Shown one piece after another: positions 1 through 7,626 of a stretch of DNA of 26,506 nucleotides. The position numbers and the translations under genes are program-made. The stretch comes from JAAZMA01 sp964564325 (GTDB lineage: Bacteria; Bacillota; Clostridia; Tissierellales; Tepidimicrobiaceae), in contig CAZMBD010000019.1 of NCBI GenBank assembly GCA_964564325.1, positions 1 to 26,506 on the forward strand. Direction: 5' to 3'. The stretch's first letter is position 1, and each line of letters starts with the position of its first letter. The notes beneath the pieces were generated by a model. That model was not told the origin of the DNA, made no database searches, and saw only the letters and a list, made by a program, of their open reading frames with translations.

Positions 1-1
1 T

Positions 2-412
2 AGCTTAGAGGATATTATAGATGAGGATAATATTGATAAATATATAGATGTAGCTAAATCTCTTAGTAAAGCTAATGATACAGTAGTAGCAATTACTGGT
101 CCTATAGACATAATCACTAATGGGGAAAAAGCTTATCTTATAAGAAATGGACATGAAAGTATGGGCAAAATAACTGGAACAGGTTGTATGTTATCAGGAT
201 TAATTGGTGCATATATAGGGGCAAATCCAGATAATATTTTAGAAAGTACAACCGCAGCTGTTGCATCAATGGGACTATGTGGGGAATTAGCAAATCATAA
301 AGTAGTAGAAAAAGGCTTGGGTACTGGATCTTTAAGAACTTATTTAATAGATTTTATGAGTAATTTAGACGAGGAAACTTTAATGGGAGGAATTAAAATT
401 GAAAGTAGGTAA
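2..412 (+). CDS. thiM: Hydroxyethylthiazole kinase, C-terminal part (5' end outside window)
   Basis: ThiM phosphorylates 4-methyl-5-(2-hydroxyethyl)thiazole with ATP in thiamin salvage. The reading frame is open from base 2, so the gene starts upstream; about 136 residues are visible. Seen: an AITGPIDIITNG strand-turn typical of the ribokinase-like core, then the anion-hole/catalytic motif GTGCMLSG and the closing helical region. The Cys of the GTGC motif is the one typical of this family. The stop is TAA at 410-412. A good ribosome site (GGGAGG, 384-389) lies inside the last codons and leads only to a tiny ORF, not to the thiE gene that often follows thiM. thiD follows after 63 bp on the same strand, so this is the tail of a thiamin salvage operon. 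Confidence 0.95.
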   Translation, partial: SLEDIIDEDNIDKYIDVAKSLSKANDTVVAITGPIDIITNGEKAYLIRNGHESMGKITGTGCMLSGLIGAYIGANPDNILESTTAAVASMGLCGELANHKVVEKGLGTGSLRTYLIDFMSNLDEETLMGGIKIESR

Positions 413-475
413 AAAAAGATTAAGAAAACATCATATATATAGTAAAGATTTTAGTTAATTGGAGGTAGAGAAATT

Positions 476-1261
476 ATGGAAAAATTATTAACTATAGCAG
501 GAACAGACCCTAGTGGTGGAGCTGGTATACAGGCAGATTTAAAAACTTTTGCTGCCCATAAAACTTATGGAATGAGTGTTATTACTTCTGTAGTAGCCCA
601 AAACACTACTGGTGTTAAAAATGTAGTAGATTTGCCACCTGAGTTTATAGGCGAACAGATAGATTCAGTTTTCACTGATATTTTTCCAGATGCAGTAAAG
701 ATTGGCATGATATCTAATGAAGAAATAATAAAAGTTATAGTAGAAAGATTAAAAAAATATAAAGCAAAAAATGTTGTAGTAGATCCAGTTATGGTAGCTA
801 CCAGTGGAAATTCTTTGATAAAATCTACTGCAGTTAAAACCTTAATTAAAGAATTATTGCCATTAGCAGATGTAGTTACACCTAATATGCCTGAGGCAGA
901 AGTATTAAGTGGTGTAGAAATAAATGATAAAAAAGATATGGAAAAGGCAGCTAAAGTAATAGGGAATTCTATAAAAGCAGCTGTGTTAGTCAAGGGTGGA
1001 CATTTAGAGGATTGTGCAGATGATTTATTATATATAAATGGTGAAAATCATTGGCTACAAGGCGAAAAAATAGACAATCCCAATACTCATGGTACAGGAT
1101 GTACTCTATCATCAGCTATAGCAGTAAATCTTGCTAAAGGTATGAATATTTTAGAAGCAGTGGAAAAGTCCAAGGAATATTTAACTGGAGCAATAATGGC
1201 AGATTTAGATTTAGGAAAAGGTAGAGGACCTTTGGATCACTTATATAATATTTCTATTTAA
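476..1261 (+). CDS. thiD: Hydroxymethylpyrimidine/phosphomethylpyrimidine kinase
   Basis: ThiD phosphorylates HMP to HMP-P and then HMP-PP, the pyrimidine half of thiamin. It has 261 residues, normal for the family. Seen: the N-terminal substrate loop AGTDPSGGAGIQADLKT (residues 8-24), VDPVMVATSG in the middle, and the C-terminal GTGCTLSSAIA anion hole with the catalytic Cys/Gly turn. The ATG is preceded by TTGGAGGTAGAG, a strong ribosome site. It is the last gene of the unit, because a factor-independent terminator begins 9 bp after the stop. ThiD supplies the pyrimidine and ThiM the thiazole; the joining enzyme ThiE is not in the visible part. Confidence 0.97.
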   Translation: MEKLLTIAGTDPSGGAGIQADLKTFAAHKTYGMSVITSVVAQNTTGVKNVVDLPPEFIGEQIDSVFTDIFPDAVKIGMISNEEIIKVIVERLKKYKAKNVVVDPVMVATSGNSLIKSTAVKTLIKELLPLADVVTPNMPEAEVLSGVEINDKKDMEKAAKVIGNSIKAAVLVKGGHLEDCADDLLYINGENHWLQGEKIDNPNTHGTGCTLSSAIAVNLAKGMNILEAVEKSKEYLTGAIMADLDLGKGRGPLDHLYNISI

Positions 1262-1269
1262 GAAACCTT

Positions 1270-1299
1270 AAGCATCTACTAAAACTAGATGCTTTTTTT
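1270..1299 (+). terminator. Rho-independent terminator after thiD
   Basis: AAGCATCTA (1270-1278) pairs perfectly with TAGATGCTT (1286-1294) across a 7-nt loop and runs straight into a T tract. It ends the thiM-thiD transcript. Confidence 0.9.
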
Positions 1300-1465
1300 A
1301 TTGGCAAATTTTATGAAATAAAGATATTTATTGTGTGAAAATTCTGTTATAATGAGTTTACTACAGATTCACTATATACAACAAAGAGAACTTCCTATGA
1401 AAAGCAAAGATTGTTAAAGACAAATGAAACATTAGCCCTATCCAGAAATTATTTTACAGGAAGAT

Positions 1466-1849
1466 TTGCTTATAGCAAAGCTAAATAAGCAACTAGCTAT
1501 TAATGATAATCTAGAAATAGATATAACTTACTTAAATACAATTGTAAATGATAAAAGATATGATAGACCAGTTAATTCAAGAATATGTATTATGGCTAAT
1601 AGGGCTAATGGCATAATAATAGATCAATACATGCTTTTACCAGATGATGACGATATACAAGAAATCTTTAATATGACAATTAATTACATTCTTAATATTG
1701 GGAAACCCAAAACTATTTTTGTTAGAGATGAGTATATTATGGGCATTTTAAAAAAACTATGTGATAGAATCAATATTGAATTAAAAATAAAAGGTAGATT
1801 AAATGCTATTGATAATTTCGTGAAAGAATTTGCTAATTTCAAACGTTAG
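1466..1849 (+). CDS. Hypothetical protein resembling DUF6930, possibly 5'-truncated
   Basis: 127 residues from a TTG codon. The body (a strand reading ANGIIIDQYMLLPDD, an acidic run DDDD, then GKPKTIFVRDEYIMGILKKL, and a closing helix) resembles the DUF6930-type alpha/beta domain. In that pattern an 'is it new or old' strand pair precedes a 'rP..i.vrd' strand. The assignment is from memory of the family pattern and uncertain. The start is poor: GGAAG lies only 2 nt before TTG. The same frame continues upstream as sensible-looking sequence (PYPEIILQEDL) to a TAG at 1433-1435, which directly follows ATG-AAA-CAT at 1424. So the gene may have lost its true 5' end by a point stop. The gene stands alone between a terminator and a convergent feoB. 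No function is claimed. Confidence 0.55.
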   Translation: MLIAKLNKQLAINDNLEIDITYLNTIVNDKRYDRPVNSRICIMANRANGIIIDQYMLLPDDDDIQEIFNMTINYILNIGKPKTIFVRDEYIMGILKKLCDRINIELKIKGRLNAIDNFVKEFANFKR

Positions 1850-1893
1850 GCTATGTACACCCAGGAAAATAAGCCAAGATAGGGATAGCCTCT

Positions 1894-1920
1894 AATGTTT
1901 AGGGACTGTCCCTAACGTTT
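1894..1920. repeat. Class C interspersed palindrome, copy 1
   Basis: A 27-nt element around the perfect palindrome TTAGGGACTGTCCCTAA (1899-1915). It matches 21 of 27 positions of the 20235-20261 copy and shares the ends AA..(A/C)GTTT. It lies between two convergent genes, so it may help terminate both. The outer arms are decayed compared with copy 2. Confidence 0.7.
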
Positions 1921-1970
1921 GTGTCAACGAACCAAAAAGGGAATATTTTAGGTATGAAGGAATGCTAACT

Positions 1971-4115
1971 TTACCATCCAAAAAGCCTTGCCCCTTGAGC
2001 AACTACAAAGCATACAACAATACCTGTAATTGTGGGAACTAAAAAAGATATCAAAGTCCATTTAAAGCTTTGGGTTTCTTTTCGTATTGTTAATAAAGTA
2101 GTGCCACAAGGCCAATGATTTAGTGTAAATAACATGGTACAAATAGCGGTTAACCAGGTCCACCCATTGTCTATAAATAGTTGTTTCATTTCAGCTAGAC
2201 TATCTAATTCTAGCATAGCTCCTTTAGACATATAGCTCATAATTAAAATAGGGATTACTATCTCATTAGCTGGTAGACCTAGTATAAAGGCCATCATAAT
2301 ATAGCCATCCATTCCTAACAATTGAGCAAAGGGATTTAAAAACTTAGCACAATGGGTTAATAAACTTAAATCACCAATCATAATATTTGCCATAGCCCAG
2401 ATAATCAGACCAGCAGGAGCGGCTACCATAATTGCACGAGCTAATACAAATAATGTACGGTCAAAAATAGAATGAACAATAATTTTACCCACCTGTGGTT
2501 TTCTATAGGGAGGCAATTCTAGTGTAAAGGAGGAAGGTAATCCCTTTAAGATTGTTCTCGATAGTAGCTTAGATATAAATAGAGTGATTATTACTCCTAG
2601 TACTATAGATGTAAGAATTGACAAAGTAGCGGTTAGGGAACGAAATATACCAGTGGAGCCAACAATAAATATGCTAGCGAGAGAAATTAGTATTGGAAAA
2701 CGTCCATTGCAAGGTACGAAATTATTTGTAATAATAGCAATTAACCGCTCTCTCGGGGAATCAATAATTCTACAGGAAATAATTCCAGCAGCATTGCAAC
2801 CAAAGCCCATACACATAGTTAGGGCCTGTTTGCCATGGGCCCCAGCTTTTTTAAAATAATAATCTAGGTTAAAGGCAATTCTAGGTAAATAACCCAAATC
2901 CTCTAACAGTGTAAATAGTGGAAAAAATATTGCCATTGGAGGAAGCATTACTGATACAACCCATGCTAATGTACGATAGACTCCTAATACTAACATATCA
3001 TGTAGCCAATTCGGAGCACCTACAAATTTAAAAGCATCACTTAATTTTGCCTCTATCCAAAAGAGACCTTTTGCTAATAAATTAGAAGGAGCATTGGCAC
3101 CTTCAATAGTAATCCAAAAAACAAGGCCTAAAAGAGCAAGCATTATGGGGATACCAAATATTTTTGAGGTAAGTATATTATCAATTTTACGATCTATTTC
3201 ATTATGGTCTTTATTTTGAAATGTAACAACTTCTTTACCAATATTCTCTCCAGTTTTTATAATGCTAGACACTATAGAATCTTTTAAATCTTCTAGATTA
3301 ATATTTTCTTCTTTAAAATTATTCTTAATATATTCCAGCTTTTCATTTAAAAACTCATCCGTTGATAAATCAAAATTTATATACTCATTTACTGATTTTA
3401 ATAATTTATAATCCCCATCGATTAAACGAAGAGACATCCATCTGCTATTAATTTTATCTTCCACTAAAGATTGAACATAGGGTTCTATTTCCTTAACTGC
3501 ATTTTCTAGTTTTTCTATATAAACTACTTTTCTAGGATTAGTTTTAATCTCTCCAAGTGCAAGCTTTTCTATGGTGTTTTTTAATTCCTCTAATCCCTCG
3601 CCATTTCTGGCTGCGGTTCCTACAACAGGCACACCTAAAAGTTTCTCTAATCTTTGTAAGTCAATACTAATATTTTTTCTTTTTGCCTCATCCATAAGAT
3701 TTACACATACCACTACTTTATCGGTGATTTCCATTATTTGAAGAACCAAATTAAGGTTTCTTTCTAGAGAAGTAGCATCTGTAACAACTACAGTTACATG
3801 GGGGGCTCCAAAACAGATAAAATCCCTAGCTATTTCTTCTTCTACAGAATTAGATAATAGGGAATAAGTACCTGGTAAGTCTATTAATGCATATTGTTTT
3901 TCTCTATATATATATTTACCCTGAGCATTAGTGACAGTTTTACCCGGCCAATTCCCTGTATGCTGGTTAAGACCTGTAAGGCTATTAAAGACTGTGCTTT
4001 TCCCCGTATTAGGATTACCTGCTAGTGCAATAACTATATCACTAGAGGAATTTAATTCAATCTCAAATTTTTCTTTTAATAAATTTATGCCCGTAGATTG
4101 GCTTGTAAGACCCAT
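1971..4115 (-). CDS. feoB: Ferrous iron transport GTPase/permease FeoB
   Basis: FeoB imports Fe(II) across the inner membrane and is gated by its own G domain. With the ATG at 4115 it has 714 residues, normal length. Seen: G1 GNPNTGKS (33-40), G3 DLPGTYS (79-85) and G4 NLMD (139-142). A helical spacer of about 120 residues follows, then the membrane part with the gate motifs GYLPRIAF and GFGCNAAGI (metal-path Cys), GRFPILI, and several hydrophobic helices to the C-terminus. An upstream TTG at 4121 is in frame but sits 1 nt from the ribosome site AGGGGGG; the ATG has better spacing, so I use it. It follows feoA after 12 nt (the ribosome site fills the gap). No feoC is visible. Confidence 0.96.
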   Translation of the reverse strand: MGLTSQSTGINLLKEKFEIELNSSSDIVIALAGNPNTGKSTVFNSLTGLNQHTGNWPGKTVTNAQGKYIYREKQYALIDLPGTYSLLSNSVEEEIARDFICFGAPHVTVVVTDATSLERNLNLVLQIMEITDKVVVCVNLMDEAKRKNISIDLQRLEKLLGVPVVGTAARNGEGLEELKNTIEKLALGEIKTNPRKVVYIEKLENAVKEIEPYVQSLVEDKINSRWMSLRLIDGDYKLLKSVNEYINFDLSTDEFLNEKLEYIKNNFKEENINLEDLKDSIVSSIIKTGENIGKEVVTFQNKDHNEIDRKIDNILTSKIFGIPIMLALLGLVFWITIEGANAPSNLLAKGLFWIEAKLSDAFKFVGAPNWLHDMLVLGVYRTLAWVVSVMLPPMAIFFPLFTLLEDLGYLPRIAFNLDYYFKKAGAHGKQALTMCMGFGCNAAGIISCRIIDSPRERLIAIITNNFVPCNGRFPILISLASIFIVGSTGIFRSLTATLSILTSIVLGVIITLFISKLLSRTILKGLPSSFTLELPPYRKPQVGKIIVHSIFDRTLFVLARAIMVAAPAGLIIWAMANIMIGDLSLLTHCAKFLNPFAQLLGMDGYIMMAFILGLPANEIVIPILIMSYMSKGAMLELDSLAEMKQLFIDNGWTWLTAICTMLFTLNHWPCGTTLLTIRKETQSFKWTLISFLVPTITGIVVCFVVAQGARLFGW

Positions 4116-4127
4116 TGACAAGCCCCC

Positions 4128-4379
4128 CTATTCCTTATGGAATATTGGTTCAACTAATATTTGAGATGACTCTTCTGAACGAAGGGCAATAGTGGCTCCT
4201 CTAATTTCATATGCTATAGGATCTCCTGATGGACTTTCACCTAAGGATTTTACATTTGTATTATAAATAAGGCCTAAATCTAATATCCTTCTGCGAATTG
4301 GTCCATCTAAAGTAAGTTCCTTTACTATACCAATAGAACCAATAGGTAGTTTATTTAGTGCAAGTAAATTTTCATTCAT
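4128..4379 (-). CDS. feoA: Ferrous iron transport protein FeoA
   Basis: FeoA is a small cytoplasmic SH3-fold partner needed for FeoB-mediated Fe(II) uptake. It has 83 residues, typical. Seen: the family pattern 'G..g.V..l', then RRRILDLGLIYNTNV, a basic turn before a glycine-rich strand, and DPIAYEIRGATIALR near the end. The start ATG (4379) has GGAGG upstream. It is first in the minus-strand feoA-feoB operon. The promoter must lie in the 4380-4516 gap shared with the divergent MntR-like gene, so one regulator can control both directions. Confidence 0.95.
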   Translation of the reverse strand: MNENLLALNKLPIGSIGIVKELTLDGPIRRRILDLGLIYNTNVKSLGESPSGDPIAYEIRGATIALRSEESSQILVEPIFHKE

Positions 4380-4407
4380 AATAAAACCTCCATTTCATTA
4401 ATTTTTT

Positions 4408-4460
4408 GCTAACCTATTTCATAAGTTAGCTATGGGAAACTTTATTAGTTAAAGCTAATA
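4408..4460. promoter_or_regulatory. Candidate metal-regulator operators between feoA and the DtxR-family gene
   Basis: The gap holds a 6-bp inverted repeat GCTAAC (4408-4413) / GTTAGC (4425-4430) spaced by 11 nt, and a second TTAG...CTAA element around 4445-4459. GTTAGC/GCTAAC half-sites resemble those in DtxR/IdeR/MntR-type operators, and the position between divergent genes fits autoregulation plus feoAB control. This is inference from pattern and context; half-site spacing does not match the textbook DtxR 19-mer. Confidence 0.45.
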
Positions 4461-4516
4461 ATTAAGATATGCAAAAATGTTTAAATGTGTTACTAAAATT
4501 TTGGGAGGTAGGATAA

Positions 4517-5011
4517 ATGAAAAGTAAAGATGAGTTTTATACAGTTCGGGGCTATAAGATGATGAATGCAGGCAAAAAGCTGCTAACTTCTAGCATGGAA
4601 GATTATTTAGAAATGATTTATCGAATATGTCAAGAGGAAGATTATGTGCGAATGAACCAATTAGCAAAGAATTTAAATGTTCGTCCGTCATCAGCAACTA
4701 AGATAGTTCAAAAATTAAAGGAATTAGGAATGGTAGATTATCAAAAATATGGTATAATTCAGCTTACAAAAGAAGGGAAAAGTTTAGGAAAGTTTCTTTT
4801 AAATAGACACAATATAATCGAAGAGTTCTTAAAAAATATTGGAACAGAAGATACTAGGCTTAAGGATACAGAAATAATGGAACACGGTGTAAGCCTTAAT
4901 ACTTTAAAAAATATATATGTATTGAACAAATTTTTATCAGAAAATCCTAGTATATTGGGACAGTTTGAAAGATATAAGGCCGATTATTATGATGATAGAG
5001 ATTGGTATTGA
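4517..5011 (+). CDS. DtxR-family metal-dependent regulator with MntR-type ligands
   Basis: A 164-residue metal-responsive repressor, divergent from feoAB. Seen: an N-terminal winged helix-turn-helix (about 26-90, core SSMEDYLEMIYR and PSSATKIVQKL), then a helical dimerisation/metal domain (about 91-150). There is no SH3 domain, as in short MntR-type members. All six metal ligands known from B. subtilis MntR line up: D29, E32, H98, E119, E122 and H123 (counterparts of D8, E11, H77, E99, E102, H103). The Asp where DtxR has Met marks the MntR subgroup. A 20-residue N-terminal extension precedes the domain; the ribosome site GGGAGG before the first ATG supports it. The context suggests iron uptake control, while the ligands suggest Mn. 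Which metal it senses in the cell is open. Confidence 0.88.
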   Translation: MKSKDEFYTVRGYKMMNAGKKLLTSSMEDYLEMIYRICQEEDYVRMNQLAKNLNVRPSSATKIVQKLKELGMVDYQKYGIIQLTKEGKSLGKFLLNRHNIIEEFLKNIGTEDTRLKDTEIMEHGVSLNTLKNIYVLNKFLSENPSILGQFERYKADYYDDRDWY

Positions 5012-5082
5012 AGATTTATGAATTTTACTATAATCTTAGTATATAGAATTGAAAAAATTTTCTCAGGTAAAGGGCGGATAAT

Positions 5083-7425
5083 ATGTCTAAACAAATCAAA
5101 ATATCTGTAAGAAATTTAGTAGAATTTGTACTTCGTTCAGGAGATATAGACAATACTTTTGTAGGAAGCACTAGGGCAGTAGAAGGGACAAGAGCTCATC
5201 AAAAAGTTCAAAATTCTTATGGAGAAGAATATATCCCAGAAGTCACATTAAAAGATATCTTAGATTATGAAGACTTTACCATAGAAATAGAAGGCAGGGC
5301 AGATGGGATTTTAATAGAAAATGAAAATATAATAATAGATGAAATTAAAAGTACCATAAGGCCATTGGATGAAATAGATGAAGACTATAATCAGCTTCAC
5401 TGGGCCCAGGGAAAATGCTATGGATATATGTATGCAAAGGAAAACAAAATAGAGAAATTAGAGATTCAACTTACTTATTTTAATATTGAAACTGAAGAAG
5501 CTAAGAAATTTATCAGAAGCTACGACTTTAAAGAATTAGAGGAATTCTTTCTAGGGTTAATTGGGGAATATATAGAGTGGGCAAATATGACTTTTTATTG
5601 GGAAGAGGTTAGGGATGCAGCTATAAAAGAACTTTCATTTCCTTTTAAAAACTATAGGAAAGGCCAAAGAAAATTGGCTGTTGCTGTTTATGAGACAATA
5701 CTTAATGGGAAAAATCTTTTTGCTCAGGCTCCAACAGGTATAGGTAAGACTATTTCTACTATATTTCCCTCCATAAAAGCTATTGGTGAAGGTATTGCTT
5801 CTAAGGTTTTCTATTTAACTGCAAAGACTATTACAAGGCAGGTAGCTCTAAATTCTATAAGCCAGATGATGGACAAAGGACTTAGGATTAAATCCATTGT
5901 TATTACTGCAAAGGAAAAAATATGTTTAAATGAAGAGGTAAAATGTAACCCAAGGGACTGTCCCTATGCTAAAGGCCATTTTGATAGGGTAAATCAAGCT
6001 ATAATGGATGTATTGGAGAAGGAAGATATGCTGACAAGGGACATTATAGTTGAATATGCAAAAAATCATAGGGTATGTCCCTTTGAATTTTCTCTAGATT
6101 TAAGTCTTTGGAGCGATGTAATTATATGTGATTATAATTATGTATTTGATCCAAATGTAAGTTTAAAAAGATTTTTTGAAGGAAATGGGGATGATTACAT
6201 ATTCTTAATAGATGAAGCTCATAATTTAGTAGACCGTTCTAGGGATATGTTTTCTGCAGAGATTACAAAAGAGCCATTTTTAAAATATAAAAGATTATTT
6301 AAAGAAGAATTTCCTAATATTTCAAAGGCATTTAATAGTTGTAATAATGCTATGAATAAAATAAAAAGGGCTTATATTTCTGATGAAGATTTCTACTACC
6401 AAAAGGAGGAAATAACAGATATTTATTCCCCAATAAATAGACTTATAAAGGAATTGGAGCAATGGCTTATAAATGAGAAAAACCATGAATTATATGAAGA
6501 AGTGCTGGAATTATATTTTGAACTCTTGAGATTTATAAAGATAGCAGATTTCTATGATGAAAGGTATGTAAGCTATATTGAGGAAATGGATAAGTATATG
6601 CTTTTAAAACTATTTTGCATAGATTCCTCTTATTTATTAAGTGAAACCTTAAAAAAAGGGAAAACAGCTATATTCTTTTCTGCTACATTAACACCCCTTG
6701 ATTATTATAGGAATGTACTAGGTGGAGATGAAGAAGATTATATTATAAGATTCCCCTCACCATTTCCCAAGGAAAACCTATCTCTTTTAGTTGGGGATAC
6801 TATTTCCACAAAATATAGGGATAGAAATAAAACCTATTTAGATATAGTGGAATACATAGAAGAATTTATTTCATATAAAAAGGGCAACTATTTTGTCTTT
6901 TTTCCTTCATATAAGTATATGGAGCAAATATATGAGTGCTTTTTAGAAAGAAATCCAAATATTAAATCTATAATTCAAGAGGCTTTTATGACAGAAGATG
7001 ATAGGGAAAAATTTTTAGAGACATTTGATTCTGGAAAAGAGGATACAATGGTTGCTTTTGCAGTATTGGGAGGCATATTTTCAGAAGGAATAGATTTAAT
7101 TGGAGACCAGCTTATTGGAGCTGTAATTGTAGGAGTAGGGCTACCACAGATATGTTTTGAAAGAGATATTATTAGGGAATATTTCCAAGTTAAAAATAAT
7201 CTAGGGTATGAATATGCCTATATGTACCCTGGAATGAACAAAGTTCTTCAAGCAGCTGGTAGGGTTATAAGAAGTGAGAAGGATAGGGGAGTATTACTAT
7301 TAATTGATGAAAGGTTTGGCACTATAAAATATAAAAGATTATATCCAAAGGAATGGTTTCATTATAAGAGGATAGTAGATTCTGAAACTATTGGTATAAA
7401 TTTAATGAAGTTTTGGGGAGAGTAG
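5083..7425 (+). CDS. Cas4-like nuclease fused to Fe-S XPD/DinG-type DNA helicase
   Basis: 780 residues. The N-terminal part (about 1-150) is a PD-(D/E)XK nuclease-like domain: H39, GRADG (D74), DEIK (86-89) and a later Q109-x3-Y113 match the RecB/Cas4 pattern. The rest is a superfamily 2 helicase of the Rad3/XPD/DinG group: Walker A APTGIGKT (216-223), four cysteines for an Fe-S cluster (C281, C288, C293, C332), DEAH (377-380), the SATLTPLD segment, and motif VI QAAGRVIRSEKDRG near the C-terminus. Such proteins unwind 5'-3' DNA; a repair or recombination role is inferred. The usual Cas4 C-terminal Fe-S cysteines are not seen in the N-terminal part. It stands as a single gene. Its promoter may overlap the end of the upstream gene (TATAAT at 5029, spacing only 15 from TTGAAG). 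Confidence 0.9.
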   Translation: MSKQIKISVRNLVEFVLRSGDIDNTFVGSTRAVEGTRAHQKVQNSYGEEYIPEVTLKDILDYEDFTIEIEGRADGILIENENIIIDEIKSTIRPLDEIDEDYNQLHWAQGKCYGYMYAKENKIEKLEIQLTYFNIETEEAKKFIRSYDFKELEEFFLGLIGEYIEWANMTFYWEEVRDAAIKELSFPFKNYRKGQRKLAVAVYETILNGKNLFAQAPTGIGKTISTIFPSIKAIGEGIASKVFYLTAKTITRQVALNSISQMMDKGLRIKSIVITAKEKICLNEEVKCNPRDCPYAKGHFDRVNQAIMDVLEKEDMLTRDIIVEYAKNHRVCPFEFSLDLSLWSDVIICDYNYVFDPNVSLKRFFEGNGDDYIFLIDEAHNLVDRSRDMFSAEITKEPFLKYKRLFKEEFPNISKAFNSCNNAMNKIKRAYISDEDFYYQKEEITDIYSPINRLIKELEQWLINEKNHELYEEVLELYFELLRFIKIADFYDERYVSYIEEMDKYMLLKLFCIDSSYLLSETLKKGKTAIFFSATLTPLDYYRNVLGGDEEDYIIRFPSPFPKENLSLLVGDTISTKYRDRNKTYLDIVEYIEEFISYKKGNYFVFFPSYKYMEQIYECFLERNPNIKSIIQEAFMTEDDREKFLETFDSGKEDTMVAFAVLGGIFSEGIDLIGDQLIGAVIVGVGLPQICFERDIIREYFQVKNNLGYEYAYMYPGMNKVLQAAGRVIRSEKDRGVLLLIDERFGTIKYKRLYPKEWFHYKRIVDSETIGINLMKFWGE

Positions 7426-7436
7426 GGATTATTTTT

Positions 7437-7467
7437 GTGCACCAGGGACAGTTCTTTTTGCAGTCCA
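7437..7467 (+). repeat. Class A interspersed repeat, copy 1
   Basis: A 31-nt element beginning GTGCACCAGGGACAGTTC and ending GCAGTCCA. It is the same as 8519-8549 except for two C/T changes in the pyrimidine run. It begins 11 nt after the helicase stop codon. It has imperfect GGAC...GTCC ends. Confidence 0.85.
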
Positions 7468-7619
7468 ATTTTTCCCAATTTACTACTGCTAATTATTTAC
7501 TTCATAATGGTGGAATTTTTAATAAAGATTTATATATCCATAAATTAGGTTTGTTTACCATAGATGAATTAAATGAAATAAGGAAGAATTCGTTAGAAGT
7601 TGAAAAGCAAGGGGGATGA
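7468..7619 (+). pseudogene. Possible C-terminal remnant of an unidentified gene
   Basis: Downstream of the class A repeat, one frame reads as plausible protein for about 50 residues (…NGGIFNKDLYIHKL…FTIDELNEIRKNSLEVEK…) to TGA at 7617. It has no convincing start and its 5' end merges into the repeat. Codon choice is like real genes here, with a charged, helix-like tail. It may be the end of a gene that lost its front by rearrangement at the repeat, or it may be chance. I do not recognise the family. Confidence 0.3.
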
Positions 7620-7626
7620 AATTTTG

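Noticed and set aside
565..993. Antisense open frame in thiD
   Set aside because: It is the complement of clearly coding thiD sequence, with no ribosome site or family pattern.
5953..5965. AGGGACTGTCCCT, identical to the core of the class C repeat, inside the helicase gene
   Set aside because: It encodes the conserved Fe-S Cys segment PRDCPY, so the match is explained by coding; there are no repeat arms around it.
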